Source: Lentilactobacillus kosonis (lineage in GTDB: Bacteria > Bacillota > Bacilli > Lactobacillales > Lactobacillaceae). Taken from it: DNA of 64,000 bases. Under the pieces are notes generated by a model, which saw only the letters and a list, made by a program, of their open reading frames with translations, was not told the origin of the DNA and searched no databases. Position numbers and translations under genes: made by a program. The DNA lies in contig NZ_BEXA01000005.1 of assembly GCF_003864335.1 (NCBI RefSeq), forward strand, positions 1 to 64,000. Reading direction: 5' to 3'. Within the stretch, counting starts at the first letter, position 1, and each line of letters starts with the position of its first letter. This document shows positions 1 through 9,227 of the stretch, in pieces.

Positions 1-103
1 TTAACTTTAAGGTCAACACTTTTTTAAAATATTTTTCGTGGCTCAGAAATGAATATCTCAAAGCCGCAAGTAATAATATACTCACTTTTGTAATAATTGT
101 CAA

Positions 104-135
104 TAAAAAAAGCAAATCAAATTGATTTGCTTTTT
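104..135 (-). terminator. Intrinsic terminator of tyrS
   Basis: Inverted repeat AGCAAATCAA / TTGATTTGCT with an A/T tract on each side lies just past the tyrS stop. It would work for the minus strand and perhaps for both directions. Confidence 0.8.
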
Positions 136-138
136 ACA

Positions 139-1393
139 CTATTTTACTTTAGCAAGGAAGTAGCGTTTCTTTCCTCTTCTAACAATGACAAACTTACCAT
201 CAAACTTTGCAGCTGGATCGATTTGACTGTCAACATCGGTCACCTTATCACCATTGATTCTAATAGCCCCGTTAGTGATATCCTCACGAGCTTGACGACG
301 AGATGGTTCAATAGATGTAACATCAACCAGCCACTCAACAATGTTTTGTTTTCTGATGACACCTCAACTGTAGGCATGTTTTTAAAACCTTGTTCGATTT
401 CTGATGATGTTAATTTAGCAACATCCCCAGAAAATAGTGCTGCAGAAATATGCTCAGCCTCAACCACTGCTGGTTTACCATGAACAAATTCAGTTACTTC
501 TTCAGCCAATCTTCTTTGAGCTTCACGCTTCTCTGGTTGAGTCTTAACCTTGTCTGCTAATTCCTCGATTTCTTCCTGAGTTAAGAAGGTAAAGTACTTC
601 AAATACTTCACAACATCTCGATCATCTTGATTAATCCAAATTGATAAAATTCGTAAGGAGTGGTCTTCTCGGGATCTAACCAAACAGCTCCCCCCGCAGT
701 TTTGCCAAACTTAGTTCCATCTGCCTTAAGCATTAGTGGAATAGTTAACCCGTAAACTTTAGTATCAGAGCCTTCTACTTTATGAATTAAATCAATTCCT
801 GACGTAATATTTCCCCATTGATCAGCCCCACCCAATTGTAGTTGAACATCATTGTTTTGATATAGATGAAGAAAATCAACTGATTGCAAGATTTGGTAAG
901 TGAACTCAGTAAATGATATTCCTACTTCAAGCCGACTAGCAACGATTTCTTTATTCAACATTGTATTAACATTAAATAGCTTACCGTAGTCTCGTAGAAA
1001 GTCTAACAAACTGATTTTTGATAACCAGTCGTAGTTATTAACAATTTCAAATTGCCCGTCATCTCCAAACAAGTTTTGCATTTGGGCTGTCAAAGCTTGT
1101 TCATTGTGATGAACCTGATCCATCGTTTGCAAAACTCGTTCAGATTTTTTACCACTTGGATCACCGATTGAACCAGTACCCCCACCAATAACTGCAACCG
1201 GCTTATGCCCAGCTAATTGGAATCGTTTAAGAATCATGAAAGGAATTAAGTGTCCAATATGCATACTGTCACCGGTTGGATCTACCCCAACATAAATTCC
1301 AATTTTTTTATTACTAACTAAATCATAAAGTCCATCATGGTCAGTTTCCTGGTTAACTGCCCCACGCCATTGTAATTCATCGATAATGTTCAT
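139..1393 (-). CDS. tyrS: Tyrosyl-tRNA synthetase (two apparent frameshifts)
   Basis: Charges tRNA-Tyr in the cytoplasm. The N-terminal part has the class I HIGH-like motif (HIGHL) and the KFGKT signature; the C-terminal part carries the S4 RNA-binding domain, read as RRQAREDITNGAIRINGDKV. The reading frame breaks twice: near 645, where TTT should be TTTT after the codons for EFYQ, and near 350, where AAAA should be AAAAA. Adding both bases gives 418 residues, the normal bacterial length. An essential gene is unlikely to be truly broken, so these are probably sequence errors. The start has AGGAGG 8 bases upstream. A T-box leader controls it. Confidence 0.95.
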
Positions 1394-1410
1394 TAATATT
1401 TCCTCCTAAA

Positions 1411-1636
1411 AATAAAAAGTCCCCAGCACCTCAATGCTAGGGACGAATTTTCCGCGTTACCACCCAAGTTATCAATTAATATTGATCTCTCTTGTTCATT
1501 GGTAACGTAATGACCCGTCTAATTAATAGATAACTCCACAAGTGTAATTTCATATATATACCCGTTTGGCTCGCATCGCCGCCAAATTTCTGAATGCTCA
1601 GGGTAAGATATTACTGTGCTTGCTTCACTGTATTAT
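1411..1636 (-). promoter_or_regulatory. T-box riboswitch of tyrS
   Basis: On the minus strand the conserved T-box GGGTGGTAACGCGG lies at 1452-1466, followed by the terminator hairpin GTCCCTAGCA / TGCTGGGGAC (1419-1444) and a T tract just before the tyrS ribosome binding site. The TGGT element would pair with the ACCA end of uncharged tRNA-Tyr (discriminator A). A TAC triplet at 1544-1546, in a loop before the GTGGAG segment, is a plausible Tyr specifier; I have not folded stem I. Confidence 0.9.
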
Positions 1637-1642
1637 GCGTTA

Positions 1643-1671
1643 ATAATAAATTACCTACTATCTAAAGTCAA
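1643..1671 (-). promoter_or_regulatory. Promoter of the tyrS T-box leader
   Basis: TTGACT, 17-base spacer, TATTAT. The -35 box lies inside the last codons of the upstream metalloprotease gene. Confidence 0.75.
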
Positions 1672-2302
1672 CATCACTTAACATTGACATATTTTTGGAA
1701 GTAAAGGTTTGGCATGCTTCTATAATTGTTAAGGTTTTGGTACTTACAGATTTTGTTTTACTCAATGACCATTTAGCAAGGTCACTATCAAACTTTTTAA
1801 TAGTAGTAGAATAATTTCCACCCATAATCGCGCTTTTCTGAAATTTACTTCTTAGATTAGCGTTTGGGTAAAGGTACAAATCCTTAGTTCCCAAAGTATG
1901 GCCTAGCTCATGAATGATTACTGCCTGACGTTTATTACTAGAATATCTCGCCATCACTGAACTGTTTAAAGCAACCACACCACTATTGACTTCAGCAACT
2001 CCAGCTAAACCTGGAGTAATGCTTCCATTCGTAATAACAAGTCTTGATTTAGTAGTCGAGGTAGTTGGTACGAATACCTTTTTTCCTAACGCTTTATTCC
2101 ATTTATTGGTAGCTTGCTTAATTTCAGAATTGTATATCTTAGCTTGAGAGGCAACGTGATACTTAATCACTCCATTAGAAGTCAAGTTCTTAGAAGTAAT
2201 CATATGACTATCAAACTTAACCGTTGTTGCTTCCGCAGTGTTGCCTGCCATAAATAGCCCCATCAACAATGCAACTACAAAAAGTCCCCAGTGTTTCATC
2301 AT
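1658..2302 (-). CDS. Secreted matrixin-like zinc metalloprotease
   Basis: A 214-residue exported protein. The N-terminus is a signal peptide (short basic start, hydrophobic stretch ending near AEA). The zinc site HELGHTLG is clear, and a downstream IMGG resembles the Met-turn of metzincins, so it is probably an M10-type peptidase acting outside the cell. I place the start at 2302, the ATG behind GGAGGGGGT, rather than an upstream ATG inside that Shine-Dalgarno region. Substrate unknown; autolysin processing or protein scavenging are both possible. Confidence 0.8.
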   Translation of the reverse strand: MMKHWGLFVVALLMGLFMAGNTAEATTVKFDSHMITSKNLTSNGVIKYHVASQAKIYNSEIKQATNKWNKALGKKVFVPTTSTTKSRLVITNGSITPGLAGVAEVNSGVVALNSSVMARYSSNKRQAVIIHELGHTLGTKDLYLYPNANLRSKFQKSAIMGGNYSTTIKKFDSDLAKWSLSKTKSVSTKTLTIIEACQTFTSKNMSMLSDVDFR

Positions 2303-2500
2303 ATTTACCCCCTCCATGCATCCCCATGCATATTACATATCCCCTCTTCTTTATCTACTACCAATTTAACATGGGTTTTGACTTTGCAACATCAAATTGC
2401 ACGCAATTCAAAAAACAGTTTAATCAAATTTCAACAAACCTATTAATTGCAATCTTCCCACTTTATTCCTACAATAATGGTCGAAAGGATAGTGACCACG

Positions 2501-2701
2501 ATGTTAGAAATCACATACAAGAATGGGAGTTCTTTAAGTAAAATTTCCTATAATAGTGTCGAAGATTTTATCGCCAATCAACGATTAGAAACACCTGATT
2601 TGGAAGACTATTATGAGATTACGTCTGTAACTATCGATGGTAAAGAATTGCAATTATCTGATAGCACCATTTTAGGTTTATACAAGCAACTAACTGCTTA
2701 A
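2501..2701 (+). CDS. DUF4649-like small protein
   Basis: A 66-residue protein beginning MLEITYKNGSS, with ITSVTIDGKE in its second half. It resembles the short DUF4649 family of lactobacilli, whose function is unknown. The ATG at 2501 follows GAAAGGAT and fits the family length better than the ATG at 2447. It is followed by a terminator and appears to be a single-gene unit. Confidence 0.65.
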   Translation: MLEITYKNGSSLSKISYNSVEDFIANQRLETPDLEDYYEITSVTIDGKELQLSDSTILGLYKQLTA

Positions 2702-2707
2702 CCATAT

Positions 2708-2747
2708 AAAAAGCAAGGTAGACTAGTCTAGTCGGCCTTGCTTTTCT
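2708..2747. terminator. Bidirectional terminator
   Basis: Hairpin AAGCAAGG...CCTTGCTT flanked by A and T tracts, between two convergent genes. Confidence 0.75.
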
Positions 2748-2751
2748 TACA

Positions 2752-3186
2752 TTAACTTTCATCTTCAATTTTAAAAGATGTCTTACCGTGATCTATAATT
2801 CCCAATACGTGCTGCTTTTTGCTGTCATCTGTAAATCCAAAATCAATGACTGCCCGATCATCCGATTCAAACCTAACTTCATTGAGTTGAGATTTGACAA
2901 AATCCCTTATTATAGGCGATTCTCGAGCGACTTTAACTGCTTTTTCGACTGCTACCGCAAGGGTAAAACCCTTTCGTAAGAAGCGTTGGATGTTCGCGAT
3001 TTTGATTAACGTATGCATACTATACTGTCGCGAAGCACCTTTTTTTTGCTGAATCGCTGAAATGTAATTTTGCTGTTCCCAGTATCTTAACTGTCTGGAA
3101 GAAACGCCAGTGATCTTAGACACTTGCCCAATTCCAAATATCAGCTTATCAGTATCAAACATATTACTCATTGGAGTTTCTAACAA
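2752..3186 (-). CDS. MerR-family transcriptional regulator
   Basis: A 144-residue regulator with an N-terminal MerR winged helix (GQVSKITGVSSRQLRYWEQ). The C-terminal part is short and lacks an obvious metal-binding cysteine set, so it may sense a small molecule. The start is a TTG behind AGGTGA. It is divergent from the DHA2 efflux gene and probably controls it; two inverted repeats lie between them. Confidence 0.85.
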   Translation of the reverse strand: MLETPMSNMFDTDKLIFGIGQVSKITGVSSRQLRYWEQQNYISAIQQKKGASRQYSMHTLIKIANIQRFLRKGFTLAVAVEKAVKVARESPIIRDFVKSQLNEVRFESDDRAVIDFGFTDDSKKQHVLGIIDHGKTSFKIEDES

Positions 3187-3233
3187 TATTATTCACCTAC
3201 TAATAATTAGTCCCTAGAGATATAACATTGCGA

Positions 3234-3262
3234 ATTATAGTTGTTAATTTTCCATCCGTCAA
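3234..3262 (-). promoter_or_regulatory. Promoter of the MerR gene
   Basis: TTGACG, 17-base spacer, TATAAT on the minus strand. It lies within an inverted repeat TTGTTAA (3241-3247) / TTAACAA (3265-3271). Confidence 0.7.
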
Positions 3263-3282
3263 TATTAACAAATCGATTATCG

Positions 3283-3323
3283 TTGTCAGATTTGTTGACA
3301 AGTTCTCTTGGCGGTAGTATTCT
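3283..3323 (+). promoter_or_regulatory. Promoter and operator of the efflux operon
   Basis: TTGACA (3295-3300), 17-base spacer, TATTCT (3318-3323). The -35 is covered by an inverted repeat TTGTCA (3283-3288), 7 bases, TGACAA (3296-3301), a likely regulator site. Confidence 0.7.
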
Positions 3324-3370
3324 AACTCTTGTCGTAATTTTAAACATTTAATGAAAGAAGGAAGATTGCT

Positions 3371-4842
3371 TTGTCCGAAAAAGCTTTAGATATCCACGGC
3401 AAACCTTATAGCCGTGCACTAATGGTTGCAACCATCGTTTTTGGATCATTCATTACTATTTTAAGTAGTACAATGCTTGCCACCGCTTATCCTGCCTTAA
3501 TGAAGGCCTTTGATGCTAGTACCTCAACCATTCAATGGTTAACCACTGGTTTTATGATGGTAAACGGGGTAATGATTCCAATTACCGCTTGGCTTCTTAA
3601 CCGTTTTAGTTCCAAAACCCTTTATATGACCGCTATGACGCTATTTTTGGTAGGTACGGTGCTTGCATTCGTTGCCACTGATTTTATAGTACGATCTTTA
3701 TTGGCCGTTTAGTTCAAGGGGTTGCAGTAGGAATTACAATGCCCCTTGCCCAAACAGTTAACCTATCGATTTTCCCACCTGAAAAACGGGGAACCATTAT
3801 GGGTATTCTGGGATTGGCAATGGGGATGGCACCAGCCATTGGACCTACCCTATCAGGATTTATCATTGATAGCTACTCATGGAGAATGCTATTCGGAATC
3901 TTAATTCCTTTTATCGTGCTTGTTATTATTGTCGCATTCTTCACTGTTAAGACCGTTATTCCAACTTCTAAATCTGCTTTAGATTGGTGGTCAGCTGCTC
4001 TATCAACAGTTGGATTTGGTTCAATGCTCTATGGATTTTCCGAAGTTGGTGATAAGGGGTGGACTGATCCACTTGTTATCTCAACCATCATTGTCGGAAT
4101 TATCATCGTGGCCTTCTTCGTCATGCGTCAGTTGAAATCCGAACATCCATTCCTTAACCTTAGTGTTTTTAAAACTAGAACTTTTAGCTTAACAACTGCT
4201 TTGTCAGCCATTGTAAATATTGCCATGGTTGGGGTTGAAATGGTGCTACCTATTTATCTTCAAACCATTCGAGGCGACTCTGCTTTACAATCAGGTTTAA
4301 CCTTACTACCAGGAGCTTTAATGATTGGGGTAATGAGTCCAATTACTGGTCGTATTTTTGATAGAATCGGTGCTAAGCGTTTGGCAATCACTGGTTTGAC
4401 TTTATTAACGTTGGGCACAATCCCATTCTTATTCTTAACTAAAGAGACACCTCTACTATTCCTAATCGTTACTTATGCGGTTCGGATGGTCGGAGTGGCA
4501 ATGACATTAATGCCAGTTACAACTTCTGGAATGAATGCTTTACCTCTTAGCTTAGTTAGTCACGCAACGGCAGTTAATAACACCGTTCGTCAAGTTGCTA
4601 GTTCAATGGGAACTGCCATTTTAATCAGTGTCTTGTCTAACGTTACTAAAAACTCAATGCCTGGTAAGTCATTATTATCATCCATGCCTCTACTATATAA
4701 AGATCACGCAATTAACGCTGTATTAAGCGGTTATGCTGCTGCATTTACCATTGCTGTTTTATTCTCAGCAATTGGATTAGTACTAGCTTTCTTCTTAAAT
4801 GATAAAAACACCGTAAATCCATTAGCTGGAGGTGAAAAATAA
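3371..4842 (+). CDS. DHA2-type MFS drug efflux transporter (frameshifted)
   Basis: A 14-TM-class major facilitator of the EmrB/QacA group, about 490 residues after correction. The first ORF has the typical start (SFITILSSTMLATAYPAL) and the second resumes at the conserved GRLVQGVAVG region. The break near 3688 is one T too few in GATTTTATAG; adding it gives DFYSTIFIGRLVQG. It starts at a TTG behind AAGGAAG. It is translationally coupled to the next gene by a TAATG overlap. Likely exports toxic compounds with the proton gradient; substrate unknown. Confidence 0.9.
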
Positions 4843-5574
4843 TGGGAATTGCACTAATCATAATCTTTGTAATATTGTTTGCTGCATCATTCGTTGGCAT
4901 GAAACAGGGCTGGCTGAGAACTGCCACCTGGTTAATTTCCATTATTGGTTTAGTTGCTTCTCTCGCTACCATTACCCTAGGTGATTCACAACACTTTGGT
5001 ATGAAGAAAGAAACAGTTACTTCAATTAAGCAAATTGATCCTGCCTTTGCCATTAAAAATATGAATATTAATGTAGCAATCAAAAGTCCTGTGGGTACAA
5101 AAGACGAAAAGTGTTGTGGTTTATAAAAACCAAGGCGCTAAAAAGACTACTCATACCCAAGCGGATGCTAAAACTGTGAATAAGTTTGCTCGTACTCGCG
5201 AACAATCCGCTCAATTATTAACTACCACTAAACGTTACACGTACAAGAATAACTTCTTCAAATTATTCTATGCTGGATTGGGAACCAATCATCAATACAT
5301 TTCTCGCGTTAACAAATTCCAGATCACTAACGACTGGATTGTGTTAACTCCTAAGCAAGTTAAACAGATGCAAAATCAAATGAAATCTCAACAAGCTAAC
5401 TCTAAAGCCCAGCTGCAAGAGGTTATCAAAAAACAAGTTGTTGCCGCTAGAATGCAAAATCCTAACATGACTGCTGCCCAACAGGCTGCATTAGTCAAGA
5501 AGATTCAAACCACAGCAGTTGCCAAGGCAAGTGCCGCTGCAAAGACTAAGTTAAAGGCAATGTCCATCGAATAA
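4842..5574 (+). CDS. DUF4811 membrane protein (frameshifted)
   Basis: About 243 residues after correction. Two N-terminal membrane segments are followed by a soluble part with a Gln/Ala/Lys-rich, probably helical end. This resembles DUF4811 proteins, which in lactobacilli commonly follow a DHA2 transporter gene. The break near 5108 is one extra A in GAAAAG; removing it gives the smooth junction DESVVVYKN. It overlaps the transporter stop by one base, so it probably assists or modulates the pump. Confidence 0.75.
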
Positions 5575-5608
5575 TTTTGTTATACTGGATGCGAAAGGAA
5601 TGATTTAA

Positions 5609-5803
5609 TTGGGATTCTCACCTGCGCAAATTTTTGCAGATATTTGCTTAATCGTTTCAATCGGCATCGGCTTAATAATTCAAATGAATCATTTACCTGA
5701 TAACGTTCAAGTGGGGCTAGTCATTTTGGCCTTAATCTTCTTTCTGGTGTCAATCAGTGTCAGCATTACGTTAGCTGTTAAAAGCCGCAGACGCCGTAAA
5801 TAG
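5609..5803 (+). CDS. Small two-TM membrane protein
   Basis: A 64-residue protein with two hydrophobic helices and a basic tail KSRRRRK, starting at a TTG behind AAAGGAATG. It is the last gene of the efflux operon and is followed by a terminator. No family recognised. Confidence 0.6.
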   Translation: MGFSPAQIFADICLIVSIGIGLIIQMNHLPDNVQVGLVILALIFFLVSISVSITLAVKSRRRRK

Positions 5804-5812
5804 CTTTAATAA

Positions 5813-5858
5813 ATAAAAATAACCAGTCTTAGATAACTTCTAAGACTGGTTATTTTTA
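5813..5858. terminator. Bidirectional terminator
   Basis: Long hairpin AATAACCAGTCTTA / TAAGACTGGTTATT with A and T tracts between convergent genes. Confidence 0.85.
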
Positions 5859-6730
5859 TTCTTGTGATTCAGATTCATATAATTTAATTAGGCCTTGCGT
5901 CCCCAAGTTGGCCCAATCAGGATCTTGAATCATTTTTGCATACAGCTGTTCGGAAATCCTCGTTCCTGGTAAATCCAAATCTAGTTCATCGGCAACCGTC
6001 AAAACAATTTTTAGATCTTTTAAAAAGTGCTTAGCCGTAATCCGGGCTGGTAGTCCCCTTTTAAAACTCGTGGTCCATAGTTATCCATGCTCCAATTTTG
6101 AGCGGCTCCACCACCGGTCATATTGATTACATCAGCTTCATCGAGGCCCACCTTGCGAGCGTATATCAACGATTCAACCATTCCTGTCATTGTCCCAGCA
6201 ACCATAATTTGATTAGCCATTTTGGCATGCTGACCCATTCCAGAATGGCCAAAACGAGTAACCTTAGTCCCCATTACATTAAGAATAGGCGTAATCATTT
6301 GATATCCGGTTTGATCACCACCAACCATAATAGTAAGTGTGCCATTTTGAGCCCCAATATCTCCACCTGAAACCGGAGCATCCAGAGCTGTTACGCCGAT
6401 ATTTTTAGCACGATTGGCAATTTTTATAGCAAGGGTTGGCGAACTAGTAGTCATATCAATGACAAATTGACCAGCCCGTGCGTTCGCCAAAATTCCAGCA
6501 TCTCCCAAATACAAGTTTCTAACATCTTCAGGAAAACCAACTATGGTGATAACTACGTCACTGTTCTTAGTAAGTTCGGCCACAGAAGATTGCCAAACTG
6601 CCCCCAATTTAAGCACAGACTCAGCGTGACTTTTAGTCCGGTTGAACACTTGCACAGAATAATTAGCAGCTAGCAGGTTCTTAATCATCCCGGTTCCCAT
6701 AATTCCTGTACCAATAAATCCAATTTTCAT
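5856..6730 (-). CDS. 3-hydroxyisobutyrate dehydrogenase-like oxidoreductase (frameshifted)
   Basis: A beta-hydroxyacid dehydrogenase of about 291 residues. The N-terminus has the dinucleotide fold GFIGTGIMGTGM, followed by DAPVSGGDIGA and the catalytic-lysine region GQHAKMANQ. The break near 6045 is one T missing in GGATTACGG; adding it gives GFTAKHFLKDL, as expected. The ATG at 6730 follows GGAG. It reduces or oxidises a small 3-hydroxy acid with NAD(P); the substrate (for example tartronate semialdehyde or succinic semialdehyde) cannot be fixed from sequence. Confidence 0.85.
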
Positions 6731-6780
6731 GAGTAATCGTCTCCAGTTAATCTTATCTACCACCAACTAACTACTATTAT

Positions 6781-6813
6781 AAAACAAGACGCGAATTAAA
6801 TTCGCGTCTTGTC
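6781..6813 (-). terminator. Terminator of the DhaT-like gene
   Basis: ACAAGACGCGAA / TTCGCGTCTTGT hairpin followed on the minus strand by TTTTAT. Confidence 0.8.
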
Positions 6814-6835
6814 AGGTTTACTATTAATTTATTAA

Positions 6836-8005
6836 CTATTCAGCGTCGTATGCTTCTTGGAATAATTGAACTAATTCTTCCTTAGTACCCTTACGTGGGT
6901 TTGAGAAAGCATTTCCATCTTTAAGTGCATTTTCAGCCATAAGTTCAAAGTCTTCTGGTTTGGCACCAATTGCTTTAATACTACGTGGGATATTAACATC
7001 ATCACAAAGTTGTCTCATTGCCTTGATTGATAACTCAGCAGCGTCACGAGTTGATAGACCGGTAGTATCTTCACCCATAATTTTAGCTAATTCAGCAAAT
7101 CTTTCTGGTGCAGCGATAATATTGTACTTTTCAACGATTGGCAATAGCATTGCACAACAAACTCCATGAGGAGCATCGTATTGACCACCAAGTTGATGAG
7201 CCATTGCATGAACATAGCCAAGGTCAGCATTGTTAAATGCCATACCACCAAGCATTTCGGCTTCAACCATCTTAGTTCTAGCTTCAATATCATGACCGTT
7301 AGCAACGGCTTGACGCAAGCTGTCTTCAACTAACTTAATTGCTTGGACACATTGGCCATCAGTAATATCGTTACGGTTAGTTGAAACATATGGTTCAATA
7401 GCTTGAACAAAAGTATCCATTCCCGTTGCAGCGGTTAAGCCAGCTGGAACATCCAACATTAACATTGGATCATTGAATGAAACAAGTGGCACGTTTCTCC
7501 ATGAAACAACAACAAACTTCAATTTAGTTTCTTCATTAGTGATAACACAGTGACGAGTTAATTCAGATGCTGTACCAGCAGTTGTGTTAACCGCCATCAA
7601 TGGAGGTAATGGGTTTTCTAGAGTTTCAATTCCAGCCAACTTAGTGATATCATCGCCATTAGTCAAGATGATTCCAGTTCCCTTACCGGCATCATGAGAA
7701 GAACCACCACCGACTGTGATAATACTGTCACAGTTATTGTCTAAGTAAACTTGCTTAGCCGCTTGAATGTTTCTTACTTTAGGGTTTGGTTCAACACCAT
7801 CATAGATTGCGTAATCTACACCAGCAGCATCAAGTGATGCTAAGGTTTGGGCAACTGGACCATTATCCATTGAGCGTAAAAATTTGTCAGTAACAATCAA
7901 TGGCTTGCTCATGTTTAACATCTTAGCACGGTCACCAATCTTGGTGATAACTCCTCTACCAAAGAAGTTAACACTTGGCATTAAGAAATCGAAATTTTCT
8001 TTCAT
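6836..8005 (-). CDS. dhaT: Iron-containing alcohol dehydrogenase, 1,3-propanediol dehydrogenase type
   Basis: An intact 389-residue group III alcohol dehydrogenase. The cofactor loop GGGSSHDAGKG and the metal ligands around HAMAHQLGG and APHGVCCA are present. The ordered match to DhaT (PLMAVNTTAGTASELTRHCV) is strong. In heterofermenters this enzyme reduces 3-hydroxypropionaldehyde or short aldehydes and reoxidises NADH. It stands alone, without glycerol dehydratase genes in the window, so the natural substrate is uncertain. A weak cre-like box lies about 140 bases upstream. Confidence 0.85.
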   Translation of the reverse strand: MKENFDFLMPSVNFFGRGVITKIGDRAKMLNMSKPLIVTDKFLRSMDNGPVAQTLASLDAAGVDYAIYDGVEPNPKVRNIQAAKQVYLDNNCDSIITVGGGSSHDAGKGTGIILTNGDDITKLAGIETLENPLPPLMAVNTTAGTASELTRHCVITNEETKLKFVVVSWRNVPLVSFNDPMLMLDVPAGLTAATGMDTFVQAIEPYVSTNRNDITDGQCVQAIKLVEDSLRQAVANGHDIEARTKMVEAEMLGGMAFNNADLGYVHAMAHQLGGQYDAPHGVCCAMLLPIVEKYNIIAAPERFAELAKIMGEDTTGLSTRDAAELSIKAMRQLCDDVNIPRSIKAIGAKPEDFELMAENALKDGNAFSNPRKGTKEELVQLFQEAYDAE

Positions 8006-8139
8006 TATTAATAATCCCCTTTAAAAATATTGATTTAGTATCAATACAAAGCATAGCACTGGATTATTTATATGTAAATGGATTCACAAACATTTAATTC
8101 GAAAAACAAGCGAGCAGACTTTCGCTTTATATCAGCACA

Positions 8140-8153
8140 TGTAAGCGTTATGC
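8140..8153. promoter_or_regulatory. Weak cre-like box upstream of dhaT
   Basis: TGTAAGCGTTATGC matches the CcpA consensus except for the last two positions. Tentative. Confidence 0.3.
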
Positions 8154-8251
8154 CATCAACCAATTGGTACCCTTTACAGTAACTAGTTAAATCCTAAATT
8201 GTGATTACTTTAATTAATCCGCTAAACCATATCAGCCATAATTGCAGACAC

Positions 8252-8278
8252 AAAAAAACGGCGATATTATTTCGCCGG
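8252..8278 (-). terminator. Terminator of the small transcription unit
   Basis: CGGCGA / TCGCCG hairpin followed on the minus strand by seven T. It closes a unit that starts at the promoter at 8381-8409. Confidence 0.8.
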
Positions 8279-8296
8279 TCCTTCTTATCGCATCAA

Positions 8297-8350
8297 CTAT
8301 CTAGTCGAAACCTTCACAGCTGATGCTTTAAGATTATTTCCACTTGTCAA
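8297..8350 (-). CDS. Candidate 17-residue small protein
   Basis: A TTG start follows the near-perfect Shine-Dalgarno AAGGAGGTGAT and opens a 17-codon frame (MTSGNNLKASAVKVSTR) that ends before a strong terminator. With the promoter upstream it forms a complete unit of about 125 bases in a 440-base gap. It has no hydrophobic segment, so it does not look like a type I toxin. It could be a real peptide, a leader for a lost gene, or the translated part of a small RNA. A 7-codon ATG frame overlaps the same Shine-Dalgarno region. Confidence 0.4.
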   Translation of the reverse strand: MTSGNNLKASAVKVSTR

Positions 8351-8380
8351 AAAGCATCACCTCCTTTTTTGATTACGCAT

Positions 8381-8409
8381 AGAATACAACCTTCTGAATT
8401 TTAAAGCAA
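8381..8409 (-). promoter_or_regulatory. Promoter of the small transcription unit
   Basis: TTGCTT, 17-base spacer, TATTCT on the minus strand. Confidence 0.55.
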
Positions 8410-8448
8410 GCAATTAGTTCTAACTATCTAAAATCCAATCCTCATAAA

Positions 8449-9087
8449 TTAAATATTCAAATAGATTGATATAAACATTGCCAGTGTGCCACCCATTACA
8501 AAGAAATGCCAAATAAGATGTAAACCTGAGATTCGCTTAAAGCTATAAATAATTGCTCCCACTGTAAAAATTACCCCGCCAGTCACTAAAAGCCAAAAAC
8601 CAACCGGCGCCAGTGCAATGTATAATTGTTTACCAAGCAATAAGCACAACCATCCCATCACCACATACACTGTCGTTTCGATTTTTTGATATCTTCCATG
8701 ACCTAAAATATGAAAACCAATTCCCGCAAGACTAAGACCCCAGATTATTGTAAGTAACCAATATGCCGCTTGATTATGGAGGAAAACGATACAGTATGGA
8801 GTGTATGTACCAGCAATTAATATGAAGATATTGCTATGATCCAGAATTTGAAAAACTCGCTTAGCTTTAGTAAACACAAAACAATGAAACAATGTAGATG
8901 CTAAGTATAGCCCGCCAACAGTTACACTATAAATTACCAAACTTACTATTGCAGGGGTTGATAATTCATCAGCAATCGCTTTATTAATTAACATTATGCT
9001 TAATATAACTGAAACCACAAATGCCAATCCGTGGGTCACTGCATTCGCTGTTTCATACATAATTTGATTTGAATGTTCCTTGATCAT
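8449..9087 (-). CDS. Hemolysin III / PAQR-family membrane protein
   Basis: A 212-residue protein with seven likely membrane segments. Family marks include NAVTHGLAF near the N-terminus, STLFHCF, ILDHSNIFILIAGTYTP and the C-terminal GLHLIWHFFV; the conserved Ser, His and Asp form the metal site typical of PAQR proteins. Despite the name, most bacterial members are not shown to be haemolytic and probably act in membrane lipid homeostasis. Monocistronic. Confidence 0.85.
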   Translation of the reverse strand: MIKEHSNQIMYETANAVTHGLAFVVSVILSIMLINKAIADELSTPAIVSLVIYSVTVGGLYLASTLFHCFVFTKAKRVFQILDHSNIFILIAGTYTPYCIVFLHNQAAYWLLTIIWGLSLAGIGFHILGHGRYQKIETTVYVVMGWLCLLLGKQLYIALAPVGFWLLVTGGVIFTVGAIIYSFKRISGLHLIWHFFVMGGTLAMFISIYLNI

Positions 9088-9227
9088 TATAATCCCCCTT
9101 AAGTAGTTCGAAATAAGTTTATCTAGTTCATCTGTTAATATAACATAGATTCGATATCTACGTTAAGTAGAATGTCCCATTAATTTATGGCATAATGGAT
9201 AACAGAAAGATTACAAGGAGGCTGACC

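Noticed and set aside
139-1393. tyrS and about 26 other genes as true pseudogenes
   Set aside because: Single-base homopolymer corrections restore complete family-length proteins, and essential genes are affected; sequence error is the simpler reading.
8140-8153. Firm CcpA site for dhaT
   Set aside because: Two of the conserved end positions do not match and it lies far from the start; kept only as a weak candidate.
8297-8350. Type I toxin peptide
   Set aside because: The 17-residue product has no hydrophobic segment and no overlapping antisense promoter was seen.
8449-9087. Hemolysin as a virulence factor
   Set aside because: The protein is a PAQR/HlyIII membrane protein; the name is historical and gives no evidence of haemolysis.
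9195-9227. Upstream ATG as start of the DUF1836 gene
   Set aside because: It precedes the AAGGAGG that is correctly spaced for the GTG at 9228.
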